Shown here: in pieces, positions 1 to 10,329 of the stretch
How the letters are laid out: each line of letters opens with the position of its first letter
How positions within the stretch are numbered: position 1 is the first letter of the stretch
NCBI GenBank assembly: GCA_001695595.3
Contig: MBPM02000009.1
Span: 868,001-932,000 of the forward strand
DNA length: 64,000 nucleotides
Direction of reading: 5' to 3'
Source of the DNA: Plasmopara viticola
Lineage: Eukaryota; Oomycota; Peronosporomycetes; Peronosporales; Peronosporaceae
Made by a program: the position numbers and the translations under genes
Notes under the pieces: model-generated
What the model was told of the DNA's origin: nothing
What the model saw: only the letters and a program-made list of their open reading frames with translations
The model's database searches: none

Positions 1-197
1 TTGCTTGACGTCTCAGAAAGACAAACAAACCAATAGTTTGAAACCATACCATGTTCAAGCTGCACAAACATAAGAACGGACGGGAGAAGAATTTGTAAGA
101 CAAGTCGGCTGCTGGCACATTAAAGCTGATGTGACTTGTGCAAAAAGTCTATTTACAACATGTAACTCTATAGCACGTTTCTACCGTACGTCTTCAG

Positions 198-2449
198 CTA
201 CTCCTCTGGTTCCTCGCCAATCGTATTGCTGTAAAGAAAAATGAGATCTCTTAGGTTGGAACAAGACAACCTAGTACGCCGTGCTGTGATAAGGATTCCT
301 GCCCACGAGAAGCAGCGCTCTGAAGGTACTGATGTAGCTACCATGCCAAAATATTTCCTCGCAATAGGAGTTAAGAGCGGAAAATCATTGCCATTTTCGC
401 GCCACCACTTGAGACCATCGTCAAGTTTCTGTGTTTTCGACTTCTGCTCTCGGCACGTATTTTCTTGTGCCTTTTAATGGGACCTATCGTAGTATCGATT
501 CACCTCTGCCTCTACTTTTGCACGAAGCGACAACCCGTTTTGCACTTGAGGATGAGGCGATCTTCGCTTGCGTCCAAGGAGATCATTTATGAAGTTCTCT
601 TCTTCATCGCTATCCTCATCGAAGCTCGTGCTGTAGATATCATCGACGGCATTAGCACCAGCAGAGCGCATTGCCTCGCTCACCAAGAACTCCCTCCCTT
701 CTATTTTTTTCTGTTGCGTCCAGTGACTTACCATGCACGAATTGAGGATCAAGCAAGCAGCAATATTTCACATCCAAAGGTAATTGCTTGAATCTTTTCG
801 GAGCAAAAATAAGAAAAACCGACGGACAAGATGCATGCGTTCCAGCACCGAGCTATAGTAATATTCTCCAGCGTGAGCAGGCGATATTTTGGCAAATATC
901 CTCTGATCTAATAGCCGCTTTTCAAGAAGGCGTATACATAGATAAATCAATGTAGCAGTGGGGTATGTTTTACATGATAGTGTCTTAGTTACCAGCTCAA
1001 AAACCACAAGAAGCTTGTCGAGGCATTGGATGCTAAACCACATTTCTCCAGTGGGCCTCACAATACTTGCGTCGCTGAACTCTTCTTTGCCTTTCGCTGT
1101 CAATATAAACTCCATGAATGATTGGATACTAGGACGAAGTTGCAGAAGGCGTTGAATCATGTGATGCGTGCTATTCCAGCGGGTGGCTACATTTGAAATA
1201 ACGATTAGAGGTACGGCCACATTTTGTAGCGACTTCAATTGTCTTTTCCTTTAGAACTTTTGTTGAAGTAGTGAACAATTTTGCGAAAGCTAGAAACATG
1301 CATTCTTGTTTCACTTATGGCTTACTTCATAGCGTTTAGAATTGAAGTTGTTGTCCGCACACTAAGACAATCATCAAGAAGACCTCCATCCAGCGTGTCA
1401 TCAGCATTAACGTCCAGTAGCTCAGATTTATGTGAAACGCTGTCTATAGAACTTGCAATCGTTTGGGATTTGATATCCACCATTTCTTGCTCCAAGAACG
1501 CAATAGCTTCCAGTTCAATTGCAAGGTTCTCAATCCACTGCTCTCCTCATCTTCACTGTCAGCAATATTTTCAACCTCCTCCCTAACTTCCTCGTTCCCG
1601 TCATTATCCTCTTCCACATTTGTCACTTCGACACTTGTTTTCGAGAGAGCTCCTGATACAATCAAATGTAGCGTCCCCACTTGCGCATGAGCACGCCCAG
1701 GTTGCATTTAATCCTGATGCCAGTGTGCTTCCCACGAAAACTCATAACTTCTAAAGTGTACGCCATCATCTCAAAATTGGTATTCACAAAATGAATAGTT
1801 AGCGAAATATAGCTATCTGTTGCTCGAGATGTCCACATGTCAGATGTGAGAGAATAGAAGTCTGCATCTTCAGCAATCTGCGTCTTTACCAGCGATCGCT
1901 TGAACTGACAGTAATTTTGCATTTTTTCAGTAATAGTGCGGCGAGAGGGTAGCTCGTACAGACCTCTCATCGTCTGAATCAACGTAAAAAAGAACGAAGC
2001 TCCTTGTCGTCGGCAACACTTAGTGGGCGCAGTCGTTTAACAATCCAATCAATGAAAGCTCTTGTGGCCATCTCTTCGTCAGCTGGATCGATCTTTCTTG
2101 TTCTCTTTGTCGGAGAAAACATCATTGCATCAGATTTTCGTGTTGCACAAAGTGCGATCGCCACTCGCTTGGATGCCTGTTAACGCCCAGCTCTGCTGAG
2201 ATCTTGTGGATGTATTTGGTTCATGTGCTTTCGAATACTGGCGCTACTTCCTGAATTAAAGCTGAAAGAGCTTTTGCACTTTAGACAATAAGCCAAGTTT
2301 GTATCAGACGATTCCCACGCCTTCTTTCCCGGTGGTAGCTGTGCATTTGGAGCTACAAGTCGGATGAACGACCAGTAATTGTCCTTCTTAATACGGCGCA
2401 TCTTGAACAGGGGCGGCGGCGCAGGATCATTTGATGGTGGAGGCTCCAT
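198..2449 (-). pseudogene. hAT transposase, broken into several frames
   Basis: Reading from 2449 down, the first segment (2449-2180) carries a BED-type zinc finger: two cysteines as CLKC and a histidine pair HMNQIH, preceded by a proline-rich N-terminus. Segments at 2164-1979 and 1982-1662 continue in other frames and include the hAT-like stretch SLTSDMWTSRATDSYISLT. An acidic linker lies at 1707-1444. The middle region is at 1238-768 (VATRWNSTHHMIQRLL, a common hAT motif). The C-terminal dimerisation domain lies at about 470-198, with WWRENG, a proline-leucine stretch, SERCFSWAG and a final GEEPEE before a TAG stop at 198-200. Several frameshifts and stops separate the parts, so no functional transposase is encoded. 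Family assignment is firm; the exact subfamily is not determined. Confidence 0.8.
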
Positions 2450-2583
2450 CCGGGAACGATGCGTTGCAGGCTCTTTCTTCTATCCTGTGCTCGTGTGGTG
2501 TACTATACATTAATATTGCCGGGACGTCTCAAAACGTTTGCAATACGTTAACGGATACCGGTTAAACGTTCTTAACGTTGAAC

Positions 2584-2600
2584 TGACGTCCCCATCCCTA
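2584..2600 (-). repeat. Right terminal inverted repeat of the hAT element
   Basis: On the minus strand it reads TAGGGATGGGGACGTCA. It ends exactly where similarity to the empty-site repeat copy at 7678 begins. The partner terminus is off the left edge. Confidence 0.6.
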
Positions 2601-2884
2601 CTTTTAACAGTATGCAAATAGCAAATTGGAAGAATAGTGACAATATGCTACAGAGAGAAGGCTTCTGGGTTGCTGTGACAATTAATGCCTCCTAATTACT
2701 ATTTGACGATAGCAATAATACCTTCCAAAGACTTGTATGCCAGAGCAGTCATTTCATGCCGGTATTGCTAGTGCACATGTATTTTTATCAGCAAAATAAA
2801 TGCGACTCTATGCCGTTATAACAGAAGCTTGTGTTAGCCGATATATAGGCCAATATACCATGCTTAGCGAAAACCCTGAAAGAA
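2601..2884. repeat. Diverged direct repeat, copy A
   Basis: This segment aligns over its whole length, with substitutions and small indels, to 7678-7971. Shared landmarks include tatgcaaatagcaaa, gtgacaatatg, gtatttttatcagcaa and cagaagcttgt, ending at a shared ataccatgct..agcga..accct. Copy B lies about 230 bp upstream of the start codon of the effector gene at 7447-6566. Copy A may therefore be the upstream flank of a related gene that was displaced leftwards by the hAT insertion. This last point is inference. Confidence 0.7.
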
Positions 2885-5800
2885 TCATGTCGGGATGAAC
2901 AAGGTAGGATAAGTGACCGTCACGATAGCAGCCCAGCCGACTTGCTCATCTTCATTCTTTTTCGATAACAACTTGAATAGTCTCAGTTCTACAACATTAG
3001 TCAACGTCGAGTGAAGTAAAGTTCAAGATCACAACACAAAATCGACTACGTTTTACGATAACTAGAAAGAACAGCCGACGTTTGAATACTACATGTGCTG
3101 ATTCTATAATGTACAATTTTTGTGTCGCCACATGCCTCGTTATCAGAGCAAATCTACCAGCAGTGATGCTTAATTACACATTGTGCATTCAGGTCGTCTG
3201 GGTAGAGTCTAGTACTAATCGATATACTGCGACAACTTTTGATCGGTTTCGTCGCCCGTGCCTTAATCTAAACTCAGACCTGATCCATTTTGTATTTTGC
3301 GGCAAACAGGCAGCAAAAAGACGATACTGCCAACATTTACATATGAGTGGGCCTCCATCTTACTGAGAGATTCGGCCGCATTATTCGGTGATTTAGCTCG
3401 AATTGTTAACAAATAGATGAGCTTTGACTATTGGATGAACAACCAGCGACTACGTTATATCAATGTAGACTAAAGTCAATTCGTTGGTGTCTTTTTGCTG
3501 CTTTGCTCTCGTCTGCACTGATGGCGTTTCGATTTCTTTTTCGATTGATGCGGCATCTGTATCGCGAGGACTGCAATATTGTGCTGCTCAAAGGTTATAT
3601 GGACGCATTCGCAAAAATGCTCCAAACGAAAATTCGGTTGGATTTCGATAATAGCACAAAAAAGAGGGTCAAGAAGATTATACGTCTGATTTTATAGTCA
3701 ATGTCTTGAGTAGGCAAGCTAAACAGCAATATTCACATTTCCACTTTTGAAAAATAACATGCAGCACGACCAGAATCGGATTTACATGTAAAATATGTAC
3801 AAGTCCTCGTTAAGCCTTCCCGGGTCGTTGGAATTCGCTGGCAAATTTGGAACGTCGATTTCGTGAGAAACGAATAGCATTTCGTCAGGCTAAAGAAGAC
3901 TTTATTCGCGGTGTAAAAGCCGAAGTGGTGAAAATCTTAGAATTGAGAGCATCGCGAACACGAGAGCAAGAGGAGTCAGACAACTTCGCCGCAAAGAAAG
4001 CTCGACAAGTTGTAAAGCAAAACAAAGTCGGCAATTAATACGAAGGAAGACGGCAACGGGGAAATGGGGGTGATAGTTCCACACGGATCTGGGAACACTG
4101 GGGGTACTAGAAGAGAAAATAGAGCGGAATTTGCGCATCAAGCGAGTGATTCGCTACGTTGGCGAGTGGAGAAATGGCTCGAAGCATGGTAAAGAAACGT
4201 ACTTTTGGGCCACGGAAGAGTTTTGGAAAGAACCTTTTTTGAGGGGCGAAATGCAAGGCAAAGACATATATACATGAGTGGTGAGAACGCATCTGACGAT
4301 CCCAATAGTTGTCGAGAAAGTTTAAGACGGAAAGCCAAGGAAGAGCTGCAGAACCGCAAACAGGTCAGCGAGTTCGCTTTTTCAATGCAGGCCAGCATGT
4401 GTGCTGGGCGGACGAGTTGGGGCAAGGGGGTCGTGTTCATCTTCGAACTTATCGGCCTTTTGCCAAGCCGCTCATGTTCACTGTTCAAAAGGAGAAGTTC
4501 GAAGCGATAATTATGAGCTATGACCAGCTAGCAGACCGTCACCTTCGTCGAAATTGCAAGACCAAGAAAAGCCGCTGGCTATCGCTGTCGAACGTCAAAT
4601 TTCGATTGATTAATTCTCGGTCCGTGAAAAGAATGCTTTTGAAGAAAAGTAGAGCTTCGAGGAAATTGCATGATGGAACTTTCAAAACTTCGGACGGTCG
4701 CCTAATCATTTCATCTAATTTACTTTGAAGAGCGTTTTTTCACTATGCTCGCGTGTTTGAGTTTATTAAGGCATTACTATTCAGGGTATCAGCATATAAG
4801 ATTTTGCCATGCAAATGTATATCCATGTTCTAATACTACTGTGCAAGAGCGTTAAATATTTGTACCACAATATAGATATATAATATGGCGAGTACCGTTC
4901 CGAGCAATGAATGCCATGTTATAGCAAATTGAACCTCGCAATTACAACGAATAAATAAGTTATTACCACGACATGGTCCCCAGCAAGACTTGTCTTCCCC
5001 AGCCTTTTACAAACGTCTAAAACGCCATATGCACGATTGCTTAGTGATGCAAAAGCCATGAAGCAATTCAACTCGCGTTTGCAATGGCTACTGAACTTGC
5101 CTTTTCGGTGACTCGACGTCGATTATGCAAGAAGTAAAGAAAAATACTTTAATGTGGAGCTGAATCTCTTGATAGTTGTCGAGCTCCGAAAAAGATTATG
5201 ACTATGCTGCTCGAATTATCGATGGTGTTGCATGTAGATTACAAAAATTTATTTTATTCAACAGAGACCAGCCACAGAGTCAAGCGATGTATGCCGTTGC
5301 TTTCCGGGATACCAGCTAACGATGCACTACATTAGAGAAGCAAAACAGTCGGAGGTTTTACTCGAAATGCAGGAATGTGCTCAACTTGACTGTATTGTAC
5401 ATGGATCAGCAATCAACACCGTAATGAGGTTGACGTGCACGACACCGGAGAAGCTTTCGGGTGCCATTGAAGCAGGCCATTATTTTGGTTCCACGGCGAA
5501 CTTTGGGGCGGATACGTTCTTAGCGAGCTTGTCGATACTAACTTTCATGTGCGGCTAGGCCTGCTAGTTGTCGCTAAGGGATTTATCTTCTGCTACTCTT
5601 AAAAGTCAACAAACAGAAGGTGACGCATTCTTTTGTACTCTGCTTCGCTTTTTTACTGCCCGTGAGTTTGGGTACCATGCCATCAAGTCTAATATTCTAT
5701 AGGGTAGCTATTGTGCAGCCGAGAAGTGATTTAGCTTGGAGTCGGGATTGGCTTTGCCAGCAAGGCACGCAGAGTAATTTTTCTGTCGGCTTGTTGATCT

Positions 5801-6565
5801 GTTTAATTATCGGATCAGGTGTGTACAACACCAAAGATTAGTTGACGATGACAGAATGTTTTGATCAAGAGCGGCTTTGTCGAAGCATTTATACATGGTC
5901 AAATCACTGAGTGTATAGTAAAAGAGTTAAAAGAGATTATCGCAAAGTTGATCGTGTAAAAGCGAAAATAATTCAACAAGAACACATTGGCAAGCACGAT
6001 TTGCGAGCAAATTCAAATGTAATTTTTCGATGTTTCCGTTGCCCTCTGACTCAAACAGAATAATTGACCACACTGTGTTATCAATCCGAACAAGCTACCA
6101 CGGCATCGCCAGGCTAGCTCATTGTTGGACAAGATGTAACTTCCCGACAAGTTATTTGGCTACAATTCAAAGTGTCAATTTGACGAAATGTAAGCGTAAT
6201 TTGCGGCTGAAGCTTCAAGAATTAGCTGCACTCTTGTGCACTACAGCTTTACTTTGCGATAGATGTGACATAGAGTTGCGGGCACGGCTGTGCCGCCGTC
6301 TTTGAGGCCGGACGACGTTAGCTCATGTGAGCTCAAGAGCTTCGTGGACCTTGTTTCCACTTCTACTTCGTGCTGCTTTTCTTGCGAAATAAGTAGAAGG
6401 AAAACTATCTGTCGACATGATCGCAATCGTACATTCTGTTCAATATGTAGAAAAATAACGATATGCTACGAGTATAGTTTTGATGGTATTGCAGCAAGAC
6501 TAGATTTCAATTGTTGGCGTTTATTCAGCAGACAAAAAAGTAAGCGGGAGCTCTCACACTATTTT
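2885..6565. other. Gene-poor stretch with short unassigned open frames
   Basis: No confident gene is seen in about 3.7 kb. Short plus-strand open frames occur at 3431-3697 (88 codons, one hydrophobic segment, basic tail), 3847-4038 (63 codons, highly charged, coiled-coil-like) and 4309-4728 (139 codons, very basic). The segment 3840-4730 is open in alternating frames and codes for unusually charged sequence, so it may be a decayed gene or element of unknown family. Short matches link about 5505-5800 with about 16900-17130 (for example ggcacgcaga followed by ttctgtcggct in both), suggesting scattered remnants of one old element. Confidence 0.35.
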
Positions 6566-7447
6566 TCACTTTGCTACAAAGTGTAGGTACTCAAAACGAA
6601 GCGCTTTAAAAACCTTCTCATCCAACCTCGTACGATGATCTGCGAACAACTGAGGAATTCTCTCGTAAAGTTGCACGTCATCAATCCCCGCTGTCTTCCA
6701 CGAGTCGAAAAGTTTTGCTTTCAAGTTCAAAGCGAATTCTCCAAATTTTTTAGTGTCTTTGAAATGACTGAAGCCAGCTATCACTTCGGAAGTTAGACCC
6801 AACTCCTGCATCCTTTGAAGCGCTTCCGCTTCTGAAAAAGGCATACTTACCTCCGATTCTTTGCTCAATTGCATGAGTTGAATGTACGATGCAACTTTCA
6901 CTTGTTTGTCGAAGACGCCCTTGGGGTTTTTGAATGGCACCTTATAGAAAAGTTCCTCGACAGGCACTGACTTCAACCATATCATCAAATCGAGGTCATC
7001 ATCCTCAGGAATATTGATTCGATGCTCTGGAACAGGCAATTCATTTCGCTCGGCCATGACCAGTGGCGTTTTTAATGAAGAGTACTCATCTTGACCGTCC
7101 GTAATATAGCGAGAGACTTTTGAAACAGCTGCCTTAATGTCCTGTACGCTGTTTAGCACTGCCGCTTTTAATTCATTTGATACCATGAGACGTCTTGCGC
7201 TTTTAAGGTTGTGCTCAGTGCCGATTGCATTTGTTGGGGTTTCATTGTCGGTATTAAGGGCTGTTAGCGAGGGAGCAACTAATGCGCGAGACGTGGGACG
7301 AAGCTCGGTGCCGATGTTGTTCGAGTCCGTGGTGTTAAATACGAAGCTGATATCGCCCAAGTCTTTAGATTGTTCGTTTCGCAGGTTGAGCGCGAAGGAT
7401 GGATACAATTGAAGAGATAAAAGCACGAAAAGGGGCTGGAACCGCAT
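6566..7447 (-). CDS. Secreted WY-fold effector candidate (293 aa), degenerate RxLR leader
   Basis: This single-exon frame starts with an ATG at 7447. Residues 1-19 form a clear signal peptide (MRFQPLFVLLSLQLYPSFA) followed by a polar leader. There is no canonical RxLR, but the leader has RALV near residue 54 and SARRLMV near residue 84, the positions where RxLR normally sits. The C-terminal half has two WY-like units: IWLKSVPVEELF ending in VASYIQLM, and LFDSWKTAGIDDV ending in FEYLHFV, each with the Trp and Tyr spaced as in oomycete WY effectors. Such proteins are secreted and often act inside host cells, but the target of this one cannot be read from sequence. A wrecked paralogue lies at 15177-15790. 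Copy B of the 0.3-kb repeat sits just upstream. Main doubt: WY motifs were judged by eye. Confidence 0.75.
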   Translation of the reverse strand: MRFQPLFVLLSLQLYPSFALNLRNEQSKDLGDISFVFNTTDSNNIGTELRPTSRALVAPSLTALNTDNETPTNAIGTEHNLKSARRLMVSNELKAAVLNSVQDIKAAVSKVSRYITDGQDEYSSLKTPLVMAERNELPVPEHRINIPEDDDLDLMIWLKSVPVEELFYKVPFKNPKGVFDKQVKVASYIQLMQLSKESEVSMPFSEAEALQRMQELGLTSEVIAGFSHFKDTKKFGEFALNLKAKLFDSWKTAGIDDVQLYERIPQLFADHRTRLDEKVFKALRFEYLHFVAK

Positions 7448-7677
7448 GGCTGGCTGTCACGCTATCTTGGGGTTTACGGGCGAATTGAAGAGTGGTGACA
7501 CCCGATCGGATACAATAACCGTATCTATTAACACTGTAAACAATTTGATCGCTTGTGATTTGGTGGGTGATATTTAATGGTATCATAGAACTGCCTCTAA
7601 TTGTTTATTGTCGAATAATTGCCCAGAACCCACGTTGTAGGAGGACTGCTTTATCATTTTTGGGTACGTACGCTGGT

Positions 7678-7971
7678 CTTTTAACAATATGCAAATAGCA
7701 AAATGAAATAGTGACAATATGTTACAAAGGAAGGCTTCTAGTGTCCTTTAACAACTATAACATCCTAAAACTATATCGTTGTACTTGACCATACCAACGA
7801 TGACTTTTTGACACTTGTATGCCAAAGCAGTCATTCGATGCTGGCTGGTATTGCTAGCACGCATGTATTTTTATCAGCAAGGTAGATGCGACTTTATGCA
7901 CTTAAAGCAGAAGCTTGTAGTAGCCGATAAAAACGCCAAAATACCATGCTAAGCGATAACCCTGGTAGAAT
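7678..7971. repeat. Diverged direct repeat, copy B (empty hAT site)
   Basis: It is the partner of 2601-2884 in the same orientation. In this copy the octamer cttttaac (7678-7685) continues into unrelated sequence on the left, whereas in copy A the same octamer abuts the hAT terminus. Copy B therefore acts as an empty-site reference for that insertion. It lies upstream of the effector gene start at 7447. Confidence 0.7.
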
Positions 7972-9331
7972 TTTATGTTTTACTCATATACATGCTCTTT
8001 GTAAGCTATCGCTAAGCATTTATGCCCACAATCTCGAAATTGGACTGAAGTATATGAAAAACCAAGCCGAAGGAAGCCCTTCTGAACCAAACAATGCTTC
8101 GAGTTTTCAATCAACTTTGCGCTGAAGAAACAGGTTGCCATATACGATCTGCAGGTTCAGATGAATTCGTCTCCATCGACAGAGGCACGACATGACGGAA
8201 GCCGGATTCCCACAAGTAAATTTCTGAAAGATGTACAGTTCGTGGGTTGGAATGGCAAATCTCATCTTTATGGCATAAAGAATCGTTGCTGCACCAAACC
8301 CAATACTGATAATTTCATCGCTACAAATCGCGCAAGTCGCTTCCAAGCACAGATCTGTAATTGCCGCTCCCTACAAGCTACGGGCTCGTGATCTCATTTC
8401 TACTATATTCTTGAAAGTTGGTTTAGTATCGAGCTTCGAGATTAAATCGACACATTGCAGTAATTGTACAAACGTAAAGTTTCTATAGGGTAATCTCGAA
8501 ACTAAAGCTTTTAAAAGCCTCCTACATATTTAGCGTATTTCTAGGCGTACCTCACTTCATAATGGCTTCGCAAAAGAGTGCGAAGACGTGTAGATATACG
8601 CTTTATTTACCGCTTAGCAGAAATGAAAAAGCATGGTGATCTTATACTTACTATGCCGGAAATCTGTACGTTGATTGGCTGCAGCAACTCAGGAATGCTT
8701 TTTAAATTACAGCCTCTAACCTTTAAATATTCATATACATTGCGCCGATCTTCACCAGCTATCTTAAAAAAAAAATTCATCGGGCTATAAAAAAGCATAA
8801 GATAGCATGATATCCTGCAACTGCATCTATCCACGTTGCTCGTCAAAGTTGTGCTGCTACAGCGATGCCCAGTTCTCCCCTGTTGGTACTTCGTTCTTTC
8901 AATCAGCTCAAAATATCGTCGTTTTCACCATTTCCTAAAAACTCTTAAATTTGCGCAAACTCGACTTTTATCAATATACGTACATGACATTTGCCTGCTT
9001 GTTAAGCTAGTCACTGTGTACTAACTTTAGGCTAATACGTATCGACGACGAGCTTCCCGTTGATCTTTGCGAGCTAAGTGAATCTTCTTTAATTCTATGA
9101 TGGCTGGCTTCTATCTGGGTGTGGCATCGAAGTTAAGTTCAAGTAACACCCTTTAAATATTTTTGTATAGCGCATTATTTATTTCAATGATTATTTTTCA
9201 TCATAGAGGCAGAGTAAAGATTAAAAATATTGTAGTGTTAGACAGCCACAAAATGTGAATTAAGCCGCGAGTATTAGATTATTACAAATTTCGAGCGTAC
9301 ACCGATTTAAAGCAATTTGTAACCAAACCAT
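7972..9331. other. Intergenic, no gene seen
   Basis: AT-rich sequence with only short open frames on both strands (none above 80 codons) and no recognisable domain. No structural RNA was recognised by eye. Confidence 0.5.
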
Positions 9332-9344
9332 TTGTGAGGTAAGT
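9332..9344. repeat. Target-site duplication, left copy
   Basis: ttgtgaggtaagt, identical to 9672-9684; it flanks the SINE-like element. Confidence 0.85.
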
Positions 9345-9671
9345 AATGTAATGTAATGTATTACGTTATCGCGTTGCCAAGTTATGCACGTGCTAGGCTC
9401 AGTCTGGCTAGTCCACGGCATAGAGTGGTGTCCGCATACGTCGGGTCTCGTTCGGCGGGCAGTGCAGCCAGCACCGAGGTCGTGAGGGTCTTCCATTATT
9501 TTGCTTAGCTCTGACTTGGTAAGAGCCCAGGTGGCGCCCGGTGCTGGAGACTGTCGCGTCGAGGGTGAGACACGTTAGAGACCTGCAAATGCCCGAGAGC
9601 ACCTGCCCGAAGCGCGCGAGCATTTAGCCCCCGCGCTTGGAAGGAGGGCGTCACCCCAACCTTTTTCAAGC
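9345..9671 (-). mobile_element. SINE-like, internally deleted LINE derivative (copy 1)
   Basis: The element is about 327 bp and reads on the minus strand from 9671 to 9345. It consists of a 5' block shared with the LINE at 34849-35950, a short middle block (gcgccacctgggctcttac) and a 3' block matching the LINE 3' end. It terminates in a short pentamer tail, (attac)n on the minus strand (gtaatgtaatgtaatgtatt as given). It is bounded by a perfect 13-bp target-site duplication ttgtgaggtaagt at 9332-9344 and 9672-9684. The same block structure recurs at 62050-62372, so this is a propagated short element and not a one-off deletion. It has no coding capacity of its own and would depend on the parent LINE proteins. 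Confidence 0.85.
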
Positions 9672-9684
9672 TTGTGAGGTAAGT
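9672..9684. repeat. Target-site duplication, right copy
   Basis: ttgtgaggtaagt, identical to 9332-9344. Confidence 0.85.
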
Positions 9685-10087
9685 GAACTAAGAAATGCAA
9701 AAACCGTTTTTTTCATGGGTATGATATTTCTCTCACACTTGCTCTTGGGCATGAGCGCGAGTATCAATTGTCGGTCTATTTATCAGTCAGTAGATTGTAG
9801 GGTATAGAATGAAGGGGCTCAAAGCTAATGACTCAAAAGAGTTAATGAAGGTCTCGGTCCAAATATTCGAATGGGATATGACAGCAATCATAGATCACTA
9901 CATCGGTACCTGCCGTTATGCTTGACGAAAAGGATGGGTACTTTTGAATTCTTGTGTGTCAAAGTATACGATTAATGAGGATGCAATTAATTTGGCCAAA
10001 TGGCCGATAATTTTGCTAAAACTCATGTCTGTAAGCATGGTACAAGCGGCCTTATGCACTGATGTCTGAAAGCGGACGGATTAGTAT

Positions 10088-10325
10088 TGGAAAAGGTAAG
10101 CGTCCGAGAAGGTAGAATGCGAAGTGAATACATTTAGGTCCTCATTTCGCTATGTGCTAACTATAAACCTATCCTTCTAGATGCTTTTTTGTGACGTCAT
10201 CCAATTACGTTAATCCAGTGACGTCAGCCTACAACGTCATGACCTTATCGGTATTGGCCGTAATTTTGTGTCGTCATCCACCTGTCCCACATGCATTAAA
10301 CGGGGTAATATCAATATTTCTACTC
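10088..10325 (-). repeat. Copia 3' LTR (left copy)
   Basis: Aligned to 14801-15049 through agcgtccgagaaggtagaat, gtcctca.ttcgctatgtgc, and gtgacgtcatccaat. The inner end is approximate because similarity fades gradually. Confidence 0.7.
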
Positions 10326-10329
10326 ACAG

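Larger units (their letters stand above)
1..2600 (-). mobile_element. hAT-family DNA transposon, decayed, left end outside the window
   Basis: The element is recognised from transposase remnants on the minus strand and from its right terminus. The terminal 17 bases (2584-2600), read inward on the minus strand, start TAGGGATGGGGACGTCA, which resembles the TAGGGATG/CAGGGATG ends of Ac-like hAT elements. The boundary at 2600 is supported by an independent repeat copy at 7678 that lacks the transposon: similarity between the two copies begins exactly at 2601. The 8 bases at 2601-2608 (cttttaac) would be the hAT target-site duplication. The opposite terminus is not in the window, so the left limit is the window edge, not a real boundary. 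Confidence 0.75.
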
